7,379 nucleotides of DNA from an uncultured Hymenobacter sp. (GTDB lineage: Bacteria > Bacteroidota > Bacteroidia > Cytophagales > Hymenobacteraceae), in the NCBI GenBank assembly GCA_937871705.1, contig CALMOO010000875.1:1-7379 (forward strand), in the 5' to 3' direction. Numbering within the stretch: the stretch's first letter is position 1; each line of letters starts with the position of its first letter. Both the position numbers and the translations under genes were made by a program. Positions 1 to 5,575 of the stretch are shown here, piece by piece. Below the pieces are notes generated by a model, which was not told where the DNA came from, did not search any database, and saw only the letters and a program-made list of their open reading frames with translations.

Positions 1-324
1 GTGATACAGACCCTCGCTGAATACGGACTGCGCTCCGGCCGGATTGCCGGCCTCACGGGGGTGTGGCTCGATTGGGAAGCTGGTGCGCCTAACCCCCGCA
101 AAATTTGTGCGATGGGCGTGCGGTGTAGCCGTTGGGTCACGCTCCACGGGCTGGCCCTCAACGTGAATACCGACCTGAGCTATTTCAACTATATCGTGCC
201 CTGCGGTATTACTGACAAGGCCGTAACGTCATTGCAAGCTGAACTGGGCTACCCCCTCGACTTGGAGCAAGTGCAGGAAAGACTACTACAGCATCTACAG
301 GCGCAGCTGGAAACTGCCGGGTAG
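1..324 (+). CDS. lipB: Octanoyltransferase LipB, C-terminal half (partial, cut at left edge)
   Basis: LipB moves the octanoyl group from acyl carrier protein to a lysine of lipoyl domains (pyruvate and 2-oxoglutarate dehydrogenases, GcvH), the first step of lipoate synthesis in the cytoplasm. The frame is open from base 1 and ends with TAG at 322-324; the GTG at base 1 is an internal codon, since about 107 residues remain of a family usually 210-240 long. The family's C-terminal signature is plain: PRKICAMGV (fragment residues 32-40), the HGLALNV segment (49-55) and VPCGI (66-70). Lys34 and Cys68 correspond to the catalytic Lys/Cys pair, and their 34-residue spacing equals that of E. coli Lys135/Cys169. 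Nothing suggests inactivation. The next gene starts 140 bases downstream, so co-transcription is uncertain. Confidence 0.94.
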   Translation: MIQTLAEYGLRSGRIAGLTGVWLDWEAGAPNPRKICAMGVRCSRWVTLHGLALNVNTDLSYFNYIVPCGITDKAVTSLQAELGYPLDLEQVQERLLQHLQAQLETAG

Positions 325-464
325 CTTTATATATGGAAGGAGGCGCAAACCTTCGGTTAAGCAATAGTTATTGCAATGTAACTGGCAGTAATGCAAGCTT
401 TTAATAAGTTATTTTCTGCTAGCTGTTGCCGGCTAAGGGTGCCCGTAGCACTAGTTAAGCATTC
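325..464. other. Intergenic region between lipB and the 141-aa gene
   Basis: AT-richer spacer without a coding frame. It holds a short perfect inverted repeat at 361-374 (GCAATA, GT, TATTGC) overlapping the 8-base palindrome ATTGCAAT at 370-377. A weak 4-bp stem (AACC/GGTT, 348-358) follows the lipB stop without a T-tract, so it is not a convincing terminator. No TAnnTTTG promoter box was found, so the promoter of the downstream gene, if it has one here, was not located. Confidence 0.5.
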
Positions 465-890
465 ATGAAACAAGATATTTCCTTCGTGCCAGTAGCCGGA
501 GTTTCCATCGCCATTGTGCCCGATACCAGCGAGACGGCTTTGGGTACAGTAGGCGAACCAACCTGGCAGGTATTTTTATTGAACGATAATGACTTTGTGC
601 TTGAAAATGTGCTCATTGCCTCCGATGGCTATGGTACGCAGCCGAGCGGCGAAGCCGTACGCACTTCTACACTGCGCTATCACTTCGTTGAGGTTGCGCC
701 GCACTCTGCTACCCCCGTTGAGCTAATCGACCCAGCCGTATTTCACCTCACCAACCAATACTGGGTGAGCTACTACCGTGACAGCCAGGTGTTCGACAAA
801 AAATTCTTATTTGTACCCGATTCTATTGTGCTCGCCAACTGTAGCCGCATCGAGTTGCTCGGCGGGCGGGACGGGGTGTTGCATGGCTAG
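465..890 (+). CDS. Conserved-looking hypothetical protein, 141 aa
   Basis: I do not recognise a named family with certainty. The product has no signal peptide or membrane segment and is probably a cytoplasmic, mainly beta-strand protein. Alternating hydrophobic stretches include DISFVPVAGVSIAIV (residues 4-18), WQVFLLNDNDF (34-44), LENVLIASDGYG (46-57) and YWVSYYRD (99-106), and the C-terminal part ends in FDKKFLFVPDSI (110-121) and DGVLHG. From memory, short proteins with this layout (an 'ND-F-LENV' strand, then 'YWVSYY...KKFxFVPDSI', ending near 'GVLH') recur across Bacteroidota genomes as uncharacterised proteins; I could not verify this by search. The ATG at 465 is preceded by no Shine-Dalgarno sequence, which is common in this phylum. 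The frame has clean coding character. The next gene begins 76 bases later, so it may be read with the glycosyltransferase. No function is assigned. Confidence 0.82.
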   Translation: MKQDISFVPVAGVSIAIVPDTSETALGTVGEPTWQVFLLNDNDFVLENVLIASDGYGTQPSGEAVRTSTLRYHFVEVAPHSATPVELIDPAVFHLTNQYWVSYYRDSQVFDKKFLFVPDSIVLANCSRIELLGGRDGVLHG

Positions 891-966
891 TGGCAAGCTA
901 TGTGCGGCGGGTCGGTTTACCGTAGGCATCTTTTTTGCAAGCTGTAGCTATTGTGTTTGATAAGCT

Positions 967-2040
967 ATGAACCATAACCTTAGTATCTATTTAGGCTTGG
1001 CGGCGCTCTGGGCGCTACTAGTAGCCATGTTTGCGGTGCCATCCATCGTTTTTATCGCGCACCTCAAGAACCTGCTCGATACGCCTAATGGCCGTACTGT
1101 GCACAAGTCTCTCACGCCGCGCTTGGGGGGGGTAGCAGTGTTTGCGGGCTTTATGTCGGCCCTCACCATCTTCGCGCCTCTCGGCAACGGTGTGCAGCAA
1201 CTGCTGGCGGGATGCATCATCCTCTTTTTTGTGGGGCTGAAAGATGACTTGGTGACGATTTCGGTGATGAAGAAATTCATCGGGCAGCTGTTAGCTACCG
1301 GAGTCGTCATGATAATGGCCGATGTGCGCATCACCAGTTTTCAGGGCATTCTGGGCTTTGATACCCTGCCCGTAGGCTTCAGCTATGGCTTCACGTTTGT
1401 AGTTATTGTGGGTATCACCAATGCCATCAACCTCATCGACGGCCTGGATGGCTTGGCTGGCAGTATTGTCTTGATTATCAGCGGCACGTTTGGGTACTAC
1501 TTCTACCAATATGGCGGCGCTACGTTCAGCAACTACGCCTTTGTCGCGGTCTGCCTCATTGGCGGTATCTTAGGCTTCTTGCGGTATAACTTCCACAAGG
1601 CCAGCGTTTTCATGGGCGATACGGGCTCGCTGGTATGCGGTTTTATTGTGTCGGTGCTCGCCATTCAGTTTATTGAAATGGGCAACAGTGCCGGGCAGCC
1701 ATTCAGCGGCGTGGCGCCGGCAGTTACGCTTGGTATCCTATTTGTGCCCCTATTCGACACGTTGCGAGTATTTACGCTGCGTGCGCTGGCTGGCAAATCG
1801 CCGTTCGCCCCCGATAAAAACCACATTCACCACCGCATCATGGCCCTGGGCTTTTCTCAGATAAGCACCGTGCTGCTGCTAGGCTTGCTCAATTCGGTGG
1901 TCATTTTGTTTGTTATCAATTTTGCTCATTTGGGCAACCTCGTGCTAATTGGCACCTTGGTAGGATTTGGAATACTGCTCAGCACGTTTTTGGGCGTGTA
2001 CCAGAGCCGGGTTGACCGGCGGCAAGTAGCTTCTTCATAG
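967..2040 (+). CDS. MraY/WecA-family polyprenyl-phosphate sugar-1-phosphate transferase
   Basis: This integral membrane enzyme of 357 residues belongs to the family that transfers a UDP-sugar's sugar-1-phosphate (GlcNAc-1-P in WecA) to undecaprenyl phosphate on the cytoplasmic face, the first membrane step of a surface glycan. Visible motifs in order: DTPNGRTVHKSLTPRLGG (38-55); the Mg-binding Asp pair in GLKDD (90-94); NAINLIDGLDGLAG (152-165); FMGDTGSL (215-222); PLFDTLRV (261-268); and the HIHHR loop (286-290). The HIHH motif and the length favour the WecA/TagO group over MraY, whose loop and muramoyl-pentapeptide substrate differ. About ten to eleven hydrophobic segments fit the family. 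The ATG at 967 places the first membrane helix at about residues 7-30. The stop is 2 bases before the next start, implying translational coupling. The exact sugar substrate and the glycan cannot be read from the sequence. A G8 tract lies in the codons for L53-V56. Confidence 0.93.
   Translation: MNHNLSIYLGLAALWALLVAMFAVPSIVFIAHLKNLLDTPNGRTVHKSLTPRLGGVAVFAGFMSALTIFAPLGNGVQQLLAGCIILFFVGLKDDLVTISVMKKFIGQLLATGVVMIMADVRITSFQGILGFDTLPVGFSYGFTFVVIVGITNAINLIDGLDGLAGSIVLIISGTFGYYFYQYGGATFSNYAFVAVCLIGGILGFLRYNFHKASVFMGDTGSLVCGFIVSVLAIQFIEMGNSAGQPFSGVAPAVTLGILFVPLFDTLRVFTLRALAGKSPFAPDKNHIHHRIMALGFSQISTVLLLGLLNSVVILFVINFAHLGNLVLIGTLVGFGILLSTFLGVYQSRVDRRQVASS
1125..1132 (+). repeat. Poly-G tract (G8) inside the glycosyltransferase gene
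   Basis: Eight consecutive G residues encode the end of Leu53, Gly54, Gly55 and the first base of Val56 in the conserved PRLGG segment. Two adjacent GGG codons are unusual here, since most glycines of the gene use GGC. A one-base slip would truncate the enzyme early, so it is a possible slippage site, but eight bases is at the low end for phase-variable tracts. Confidence 0.6.
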
Positions 2041-2042
2041 CC

Positions 2043-3266
2043 GTGAGCGCCTTGCTTTTTCAACCAGCAGCGCGGCTGCTCTACTGGTTCTGCTGCCTGC
2101 TGGTTTATCTAAGCCTGGCACTACCAAGCCGCGCCGTTGAGTACCGAGCCCTACCCCCCGCCGCCGCACCGGGCCTCACCGCCGATGGTTGGCTGCTGCA
2201 CGATGCGGTTCGCAACCGCCTTATCCTCTACTTGCCGGGCTACCATGCTCCTGCGCACGCCTACTACCAATGGGTGCGCTTGCGGGCCGGCCAGCCCCTT
2301 CTTGTGTCGTTTGCAGCCCGAAGGGGCTTAAGCATTTTTGTCGACAATAAGCTGTTATTCAGCGCTACCCGAACTGGTTCATATACCGTTGACTTGGCGT
2401 TAGCTCTACCACGCGGCCAAGCGGCCGCCATGCATTTGCTTGCCGTGTGGCAGCCCGAGGGTTATCCAGCACTCAGCTCTTTTACGAGTACAATGCCGGG
2501 CAAAGGGACTTTGACTAAGGAGTCTGCTAGCCGCGCGCAGGTAGCTACTCCCGTGGTCTCCGCCCAAGCAGTGCCTCGGCTGGCTACCCTACAAAGCCAG
2601 CCGCTGCTGTTAGTCTTGCTGCTACTGGGGCTGCTTTACGGAGCCGTGCGCAGTGCCTACCCCGCGGGGCTAGCGCGGGTGCTGCAGGTAGGCGACTTGT
2701 TTGGGTCGACAAGCGACCCGCAAACTTTTTTGGTGCGGCCCGCTTTCACGCTGCTCAACTTAGTGTTGGTGCTACTTTTTGCACTGTCGCTGGCGTTGCT
2801 GCTCACGGCATTACATACCGATTTTGGCAGCTTGCCCCTAGTAAACCAACTGCTGGCCGTGCCCGAGTCAGCTACGTTGCTACGCGTGCTACTCTATACC
2901 GGGCTTATTGTAGCGTTTGTGCTCGGCAAGTTTTTGTTGGTAGAAGCCTTGAGCTATATTTTCGATTTGCGCCTACTGGCTAATATTCATTACCGCGAAT
3001 TCCTGCGCACTGTTCTGCTTGTTGGGCTGCTCGTGCCAGTGGTAGTGCTACTATACTTGAGCCTGAACGCTTACTGGCCTCCCATTGTTAACCTGGCCAA
3101 TGGGTTCGTACTAATTTTGCTAACCGCAACGGTGCTGCGAGTAGCCCGAACGCTGCACCAGCAGGCATCACTACTTAATCTTCATTTGTTCGCGTACCTT
3201 TGTGCTACCGAAATACTGCCCTTGGCAGTATTACTCAAGCTCATCGTCTTTACTTACCCTGCTTAA
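2043..3266 (+). CDS. DUF4271 domain polytopic membrane protein
   Basis: The 407-residue product is probably an inner-membrane protein. An N-terminal hydrophobic stretch (about 10-28, before PSRAVEY) looks like a signal peptide or signal anchor. Residues about 34-180 form a non-membrane domain with beta-like segments (LLVSFAARRGLSIFVDNKLLFS, given here as region 86-107) and a Ser/Ala/Thr-rich linker (145-182). Then come six hydrophobic segments: about 187-202, 234-256, 283-303, 320-341, 350-366 and 376-403. The C-terminal part, with IHYREFLRTVLLVGLLVP (315-332) and YLCATEILPLAVLLKL (385-400), resembles DUF4271, a Bacteroidota family often found directly upstream of hemD, as here. The GTG at 2043 is chosen because it lies 2 bases after the previous stop and the next in-frame ATG would remove the signal region. 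The function is unknown. The coding sequence is rich in Leu/Ala and carries three strong inverted repeats. Confidence 0.78.
   Translation: MSALLFQPAARLLYWFCCLLVYLSLALPSRAVEYRALPPAAAPGLTADGWLLHDAVRNRLILYLPGYHAPAHAYYQWVRLRAGQPLLVSFAARRGLSIFVDNKLLFSATRTGSYTVDLALALPRGQAAAMHLLAVWQPEGYPALSSFTSTMPGKGTLTKESASRAQVATPVVSAQAVPRLATLQSQPLLLVLLLLGLLYGAVRSAYPAGLARVLQVGDLFGSTSDPQTFLVRPAFTLLNLVLVLLFALSLALLLTALHTDFGSLPLVNQLLAVPESATLLRVLLYTGLIVAFVLGKFLLVEALSYIFDLRLLANIHYREFLRTVLLVGLLVPVVVLLYLSLNAYWPPIVNLANGFVLILLTATVLRVARTLHQQASLLNLHLFAYLCATEILPLAVLLKLIVFTYPA
2293..2328 (+). repeat. 9-bp perfect inverted repeat inside the DUF4271 gene
   Basis: AGCCCCTTC (2293-2301) pairs perfectly with GAAGGGGCT (2320-2328) across an 18-base loop. 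A run of five T lies at 2335-2339, six bases beyond the stem, which is too far for a textbook terminator. It could form an mRNA hairpin in the early part of the coding sequence. Confidence 0.5.
2577..2603 (+). repeat. 9-bp perfect inverted repeat inside the DUF4271 gene
   Basis: CGGCTGGCT (2577-2585) pairs perfectly with AGCCAGCCG (2595-2603) across a 9-base loop. It is GC-rich and should be stable in RNA. No T-tract follows, so it is not a terminator by itself. It falls in the linker just before the first core membrane segment of the encoded protein. Confidence 0.5.
2699..2731 (+). terminator. Intrinsic-terminator-like hairpin inside the DUF4271 coding sequence
   Basis: The 5' arm GTTTGGGTCG (2699-2708) pairs over ten base pairs with CGACC (2714-2718) plus CAAAC (2721-2725), leaving a 2-base bulge (2719-2720) and a 5-base loop ACAAG. 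Six T residues follow directly at 2726-2731. Stem, short loop and adjoining T-tract give the full form of a rho-independent terminator on the + strand. It lies in frame within codons for residues 219-230, the cytoplasmic or periplasmic loop between two membrane segments. Translating ribosomes would normally mask it, so it may act only when translation is weak. It could also be chance. Confidence 0.45.
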
Positions 3267-3332
3267 GCTGCCTAGTTGCGGCTTGTAGCCGAGTCCTACT
3301 CTATCGCCCTAGCGTTACCCTATTCTCTTCTT

Positions 3333-4157
3333 ATGGCCGAGAGCGCAGCACAGCCGGGTTTGGACCGGCACGCCCAGCCCATCCGCAGCATTCTGGTTAC
3401 CCAGCCTAAACCCGCTACCGATGTCAACCCCTACTTTTCATTAGCCGAGAAGTATAATATTCGGGTTGACTTTCGTGAGTTTATTGATGTGCAAGGGGTT
3501 CCGTATAAGGAATTTCGTAAGGACAAAGTGAACATTCTTGACCATACGGCCATCATCTTCACCAGCCGCAACGCCGTCGACCACTTCTTTCGCATCTGCC
3601 AAGAGGCCAAGCTAGAGATGCCAGCTGAAATGAAGTACTTCTGTATTTCAGACCAGACGGCCAACTACCTGCAGAAGTACATCGTGCTGCGCAAGCGCAA
3701 GCTCTTCGTAGGCCTCCGTACGGCCGCCGACTTATTTGATGTCATCAAGAAGCACAAGGGCGAGAAATTTCTTTACCCCTGCTCTGACATTCGTAAGGAT
3801 GACCTGCCCGAGTTCATGCGCGCCAACAACCTTAAGTTCACGGAAGCCGTCATTTATCGCACGGTGGCCAGCGACTTATCGGACTTGTCGGATGTAAAAT
3901 ATGACTGCTTGGCTTTTTTCAGTCCTTCCGGCATCAGTTCACTGTTTGTCAACTTTCCTGATTTTGTGCAGGATGGCACTCGCATTGCTGCATTCGGGCC
4001 TACTACTGCCAAAGCAGTACGCGATGCCGGTCTCATCCTCGATATCGAGGCTCCCATGCCTAATGCCCCGTCCATGACGGGAGCTATTGAGGCTTACATA
4101 CGTCGGCATGCTCTAGCAGCCGACGCAAGTGCCGATAAAGCAAAGCGTACTAATTAA
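3333..4157 (+). CDS. hemD: Uroporphyrinogen-III synthase HemD
   Basis: HemD cyclises hydroxymethylbilane to uroporphyrinogen III with inversion of ring D, on the cytoplasmic path to haem, sirohaem and cobalamin. The 274-residue product has the Bacteroidota form: a start near SILVTQPKP (19-27), PYFSLAEKYNIRVDFREFI (33-51), the first-domain motif IIFTSRNAV (74-82), KFLYPCSDIRKDDLPEF (145-161), the second-domain motif LAFFSPSGISSL (193-204) and FGPTTAKAVRDAGL (221-234). This gives the usual two-lobed fold. HemD enzymes have no strictly conserved catalytic residue, so the call rests on these motifs. The ATG at 3333 is preferred over an in-frame TTG at 3276, because the extra 19 residues do not resemble the family N-terminus and the family begins about here. 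It follows DUF4271 by 66 bases with no terminator, so they are probably co-transcribed; other haem genes are absent from the window. Confidence 0.93.
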   Translation: MAESAAQPGLDRHAQPIRSILVTQPKPATDVNPYFSLAEKYNIRVDFREFIDVQGVPYKEFRKDKVNILDHTAIIFTSRNAVDHFFRICQEAKLEMPAEMKYFCISDQTANYLQKYIVLRKRKLFVGLRTAADLFDVIKKHKGEKFLYPCSDIRKDDLPEFMRANNLKFTEAVIYRTVASDLSDLSDVKYDCLAFFSPSGISSLFVNFPDFVQDGTRIAAFGPTTAKAVRDAGLILDIEAPMPNAPSMTGAIEAYIRRHALAADASADKAKRTN

Positions 4158-4240
4158 GGGGATTCCTCGTTAAGTGCTATAGAGGCAAAAAGAAGACCTA
4201 CTTAACCTAGTTAGGCACGTATCAGGGCTAACTTAGTGGG

Positions 4241-4248
4241 TACATTTG
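4241..4248 (+). promoter_or_regulatory. Candidate -7 promoter box for the porP/sprF gene
   Basis: TACATTTG matches the Bacteroidota -7 consensus TAnnTTTG exactly and lies 70 bases before the porP ATG. No TTG -33 box is found at the expected 19-21 base spacing, so support is from the -7 element only. The transcription start would fall near 4252-4256, inside the dyad that begins at 4249. Confidence 0.45.
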
Positions 4249-4270
4249 GAAGCAGGATGAATCCTACTTC
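4249..4270. promoter_or_regulatory. Dyad overlapping the predicted porP transcription start
   Basis: GAAGCAGGAT (4249-4258) and ATCCTACTTC (4261-4270) are inverted copies with nine of ten positions matching (mismatch 4253/4266) around a 2-base centre. The repeat starts on the base after the -7 box, so it would sit on the transcription start as DNA or at the extreme 5' end of the mRNA. It could be an operator for a dimeric regulator or a 5' stabilising hairpin. Confidence 0.4.
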
Positions 4271-4318
4271 TGCCTCCACATGTTTTCCTCATTTTCTTAG
4301 TCCTCTCTTGCCATTCGT

Positions 4319-5344
4319 ATGAAGGGAATTGTACTTGCTCCGCTGCTGCTACTCGCAGCAGCCGGTACTGCTTTGGCACAGCAACAGCCTCAGTTCACGC
4401 ATTATGGCTTCAATGGAATGTACCTTAACCCGGCCTATGCCGGCATCAGAGGCCAAACTGAAGTCAATGTAATTGGCCGCTATCAATACTATAACCTGAG
4501 TAATACGCGGGGCGACGCTAATGGCTCGCCTCGGACAGGGCTGGCTTCGGCCTCAGTGCCAATCTTGGCTACTCATGGGGGGGTAGGTGCTGTGGTATAC
4601 TACGACCAAGAAGGAGAGTCGAAGATTACGAATGCTGCACTGTCGTACTCGCAGCATATTAAGTTGGGAAAAGGTCAGCTTGGCATTGGCGTGCAGGGTA
4701 CTTACACGTACCTAAGCAAAGGCTCTTACGTTGCCATCGACCTAAACGACCCGTACGTGCCCGAAAGTGGCTCCGACCACAAGTTTGATGCTGGGGTGGG
4801 GCTTTGGTACGAGGCTCCGAAGTTCTACGCTGGCTTGAGCGCGAATAACCTATTTCGGTCTACTTACACGCTACAAAGCGCAATCCGGGATAATACCAGC
4901 GGAACTATCATTGGCTACCAGAATACGTCGCGGTATTTGGGAGAGAACCACGCATATTTCACGGCTGGCTACAATATCGAAGCTTCGTCTTCCGTTGTCG
5001 TGACACCTACTATTCTTGCCAAAGTAGTATTGCCTGGTAATTACGATGCTAAGAGTAAATACGACAATCAGTATAACTACTCGTTTGAGGCTGGCGTAAG
5101 AGCCACTTTAGACGACCGATTTTGGACCGGATTGAACTATCGCTACGACGAATCCATTGCAGGGCTGATTGGGGCAAGCTTCGGTGCCGACAATCGTTAC
5201 CGTATCGGTTACGCTTTCGACTTCGTTGCATTTCATCAAGAAGCGTTAGCATTAAGCTCACACGAAATTATGTTTTCTTTGCGCTTACCTAAGGTAGGTC
5301 TAATTACTCGGCCTGCGATTCGCACACCTCGTTACAGCTTTTAG
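4319..5344 (+). CDS. porP: PorP/SprF-family type IX secretion outer-membrane protein
   Basis: PorP/SprF proteins are outer-membrane beta-barrels of the type IX secretion system; PorP associates with the GldK/GldN (PorK/PorN) ring, and SprF-type members serve adhesins with type-B C-terminal domains. The 341-residue product has a signal peptide with cleavage expected after ALA (18-20). The family hallmark follows at once: QQPQFTHYGFNGMYLNPAYAG (22-42, QFT..., N-x-LNPAYAG). Further family features are PILATHGGVGAVVYYD (81-96), alternating Gly/Tyr barrel strands throughout, DAGVGLWYEAPKFYAGLSANNL (157-178) and the end SSHEIMFSLRLPK (313-325) with a terminal aromatic Phe typical of outer-membrane barrels. 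Its place directly before gldK makes it the PorP equivalent of a porPKLMN-type locus rather than a stray SprF paralogue. There is no Shine-Dalgarno sequence before the ATG. A G7 tract (4577-4583) lies within it. Confidence 0.94.
   Translation: MKGIVLAPLLLLAAAGTALAQQQPQFTHYGFNGMYLNPAYAGIRGQTEVNVIGRYQYYNLSNTRGDANGSPRTGLASASVPILATHGGVGAVVYYDQEGESKITNAALSYSQHIKLGKGQLGIGVQGTYTYLSKGSYVAIDLNDPYVPESGSDHKFDAGVGLWYEAPKFYAGLSANNLFRSTYTLQSAIRDNTSGTIIGYQNTSRYLGENHAYFTAGYNIEASSSVVVTPTILAKVVLPGNYDAKSKYDNQYNYSFEAGVRATLDDRFWTGLNYRYDESIAGLIGASFGADNRYRIGYAFDFVAFHQEALALSSHEIMFSLRLPKVGLITRPAIRTPRYSF
4577..4583 (+). repeat. Poly-G tract (G7) inside porP
   Basis: Seven consecutive G residues encode Gly87-Gly88 and the first base of Val89. 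As in the glycosyltransferase gene, a Gly-Gly-Val stretch is written GGG GGG GTA. It is a possible but short slippage site. Confidence 0.45.
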
Positions 5345-5439
5345 TCCTATTTAGAAGCTGTGCTTACAAAAAGATGGTTTCTTTATAAAGAAATATTATT
5401 CCTACAGAATAGCCTTTTTGAAGCTGTAAAGGGCGTTTT
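5334..5439 (+). terminator. Possible weak transcription terminators after porP
   Basis: Two candidate stems lie here. ACAGCTT (5334-5340) pairs with AAGCTGT (5355-5361), extendable by three pairs with one G-U, spanning the porP stop codon but lacking a T-tract. CCTTT (5413-5417) pairs with AAAGG (5428-5432) across a 10-base loop, followed shortly by TTTT at 5436-5439. Both are weak. The 8-base word GAAGCTGT occurs in both (5354-5361 and 5420-5427), so the two structures could compete for the first arm. Confidence 0.3.
5378..5393. promoter_or_regulatory. 16-bp perfect AT-rich palindrome in the porP-gldK spacer
   Basis: TTTCTTTATAAAGAAA is identical to its reverse complement. It lies 34 bases after the porP stop and about 115 bases before the predicted gldK promoter. 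With no spacer it is a poor RNA hairpin but a plausible site for a dimeric DNA-binding protein. AT-rich sequence raises the chance of coincidence. Confidence 0.35.
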
Positions 5440-5485
5440 ATATCTCTTTTGCAATAAATAACTGTGATTGCTTGCCTAACCAATA

Positions 5486-5516
5486 TTGCGGGGCAACTTG
5501 AAATAGTGTAGATTTG
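5486..5516 (+). promoter_or_regulatory. Promoter of gldK (Bacteroidota type)
   Basis: TTG at 5486-5488 and TAGATTTG at 5509-5516 are separated by exactly 20 bases, matching the Bacteroidota vegetative promoter (TTG, 19-20 bases, TAnnTTTG). Transcription would start near 5521-5524, leaving a leader of about 53 bases before the gldK ATG at 5576. It would allow gldKL expression independent of porP. Confidence 0.6.
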
Positions 5517-5575
5517 CCAGGGAATACGATACGCCATACCAACACCTGGATATACAATTAGTCTCTCCCTTTATT

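Noticed and set aside
913..936. CGGT/ACCG inverted repeat followed by T6 after the 141-aa gene as a terminator
   Set aside because: The stem is four pairs with a 2-base loop, too small to fold, and the T-run is eight bases away.
952..959. TGTGTTTG as a promoter box for the glycosyltransferase gene
   Set aside because: It deviates from TAnnTTTG and is only 7 bases from the ATG, which would require a leaderless mRNA.
778..960. 60-residue + strand frame crossing the end of the 141-aa gene
   Set aside because: Low-complexity Cys/Ser-rich translation in a different frame; a shadow frame.
1014..1025. 12-bp perfect palindrome GCTACTAGTAGC in the glycosyltransferase gene
   Set aside because: It lies within coding sequence, built from common Leu/Val/Ala codons of this genome; no regulatory context.
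987..1334. 115-residue minus-strand frame inside the glycosyltransferase gene
   Set aside because: It mirrors a strongly conserved + strand coding region; no independent evidence of coding.
3276..3332. TTG-started N-terminal extension of hemD
   Set aside because: The 19 extra residues are unlike the family N-terminus, and the ATG at 3333 gives the expected start and length; the stretch is treated as spacer.
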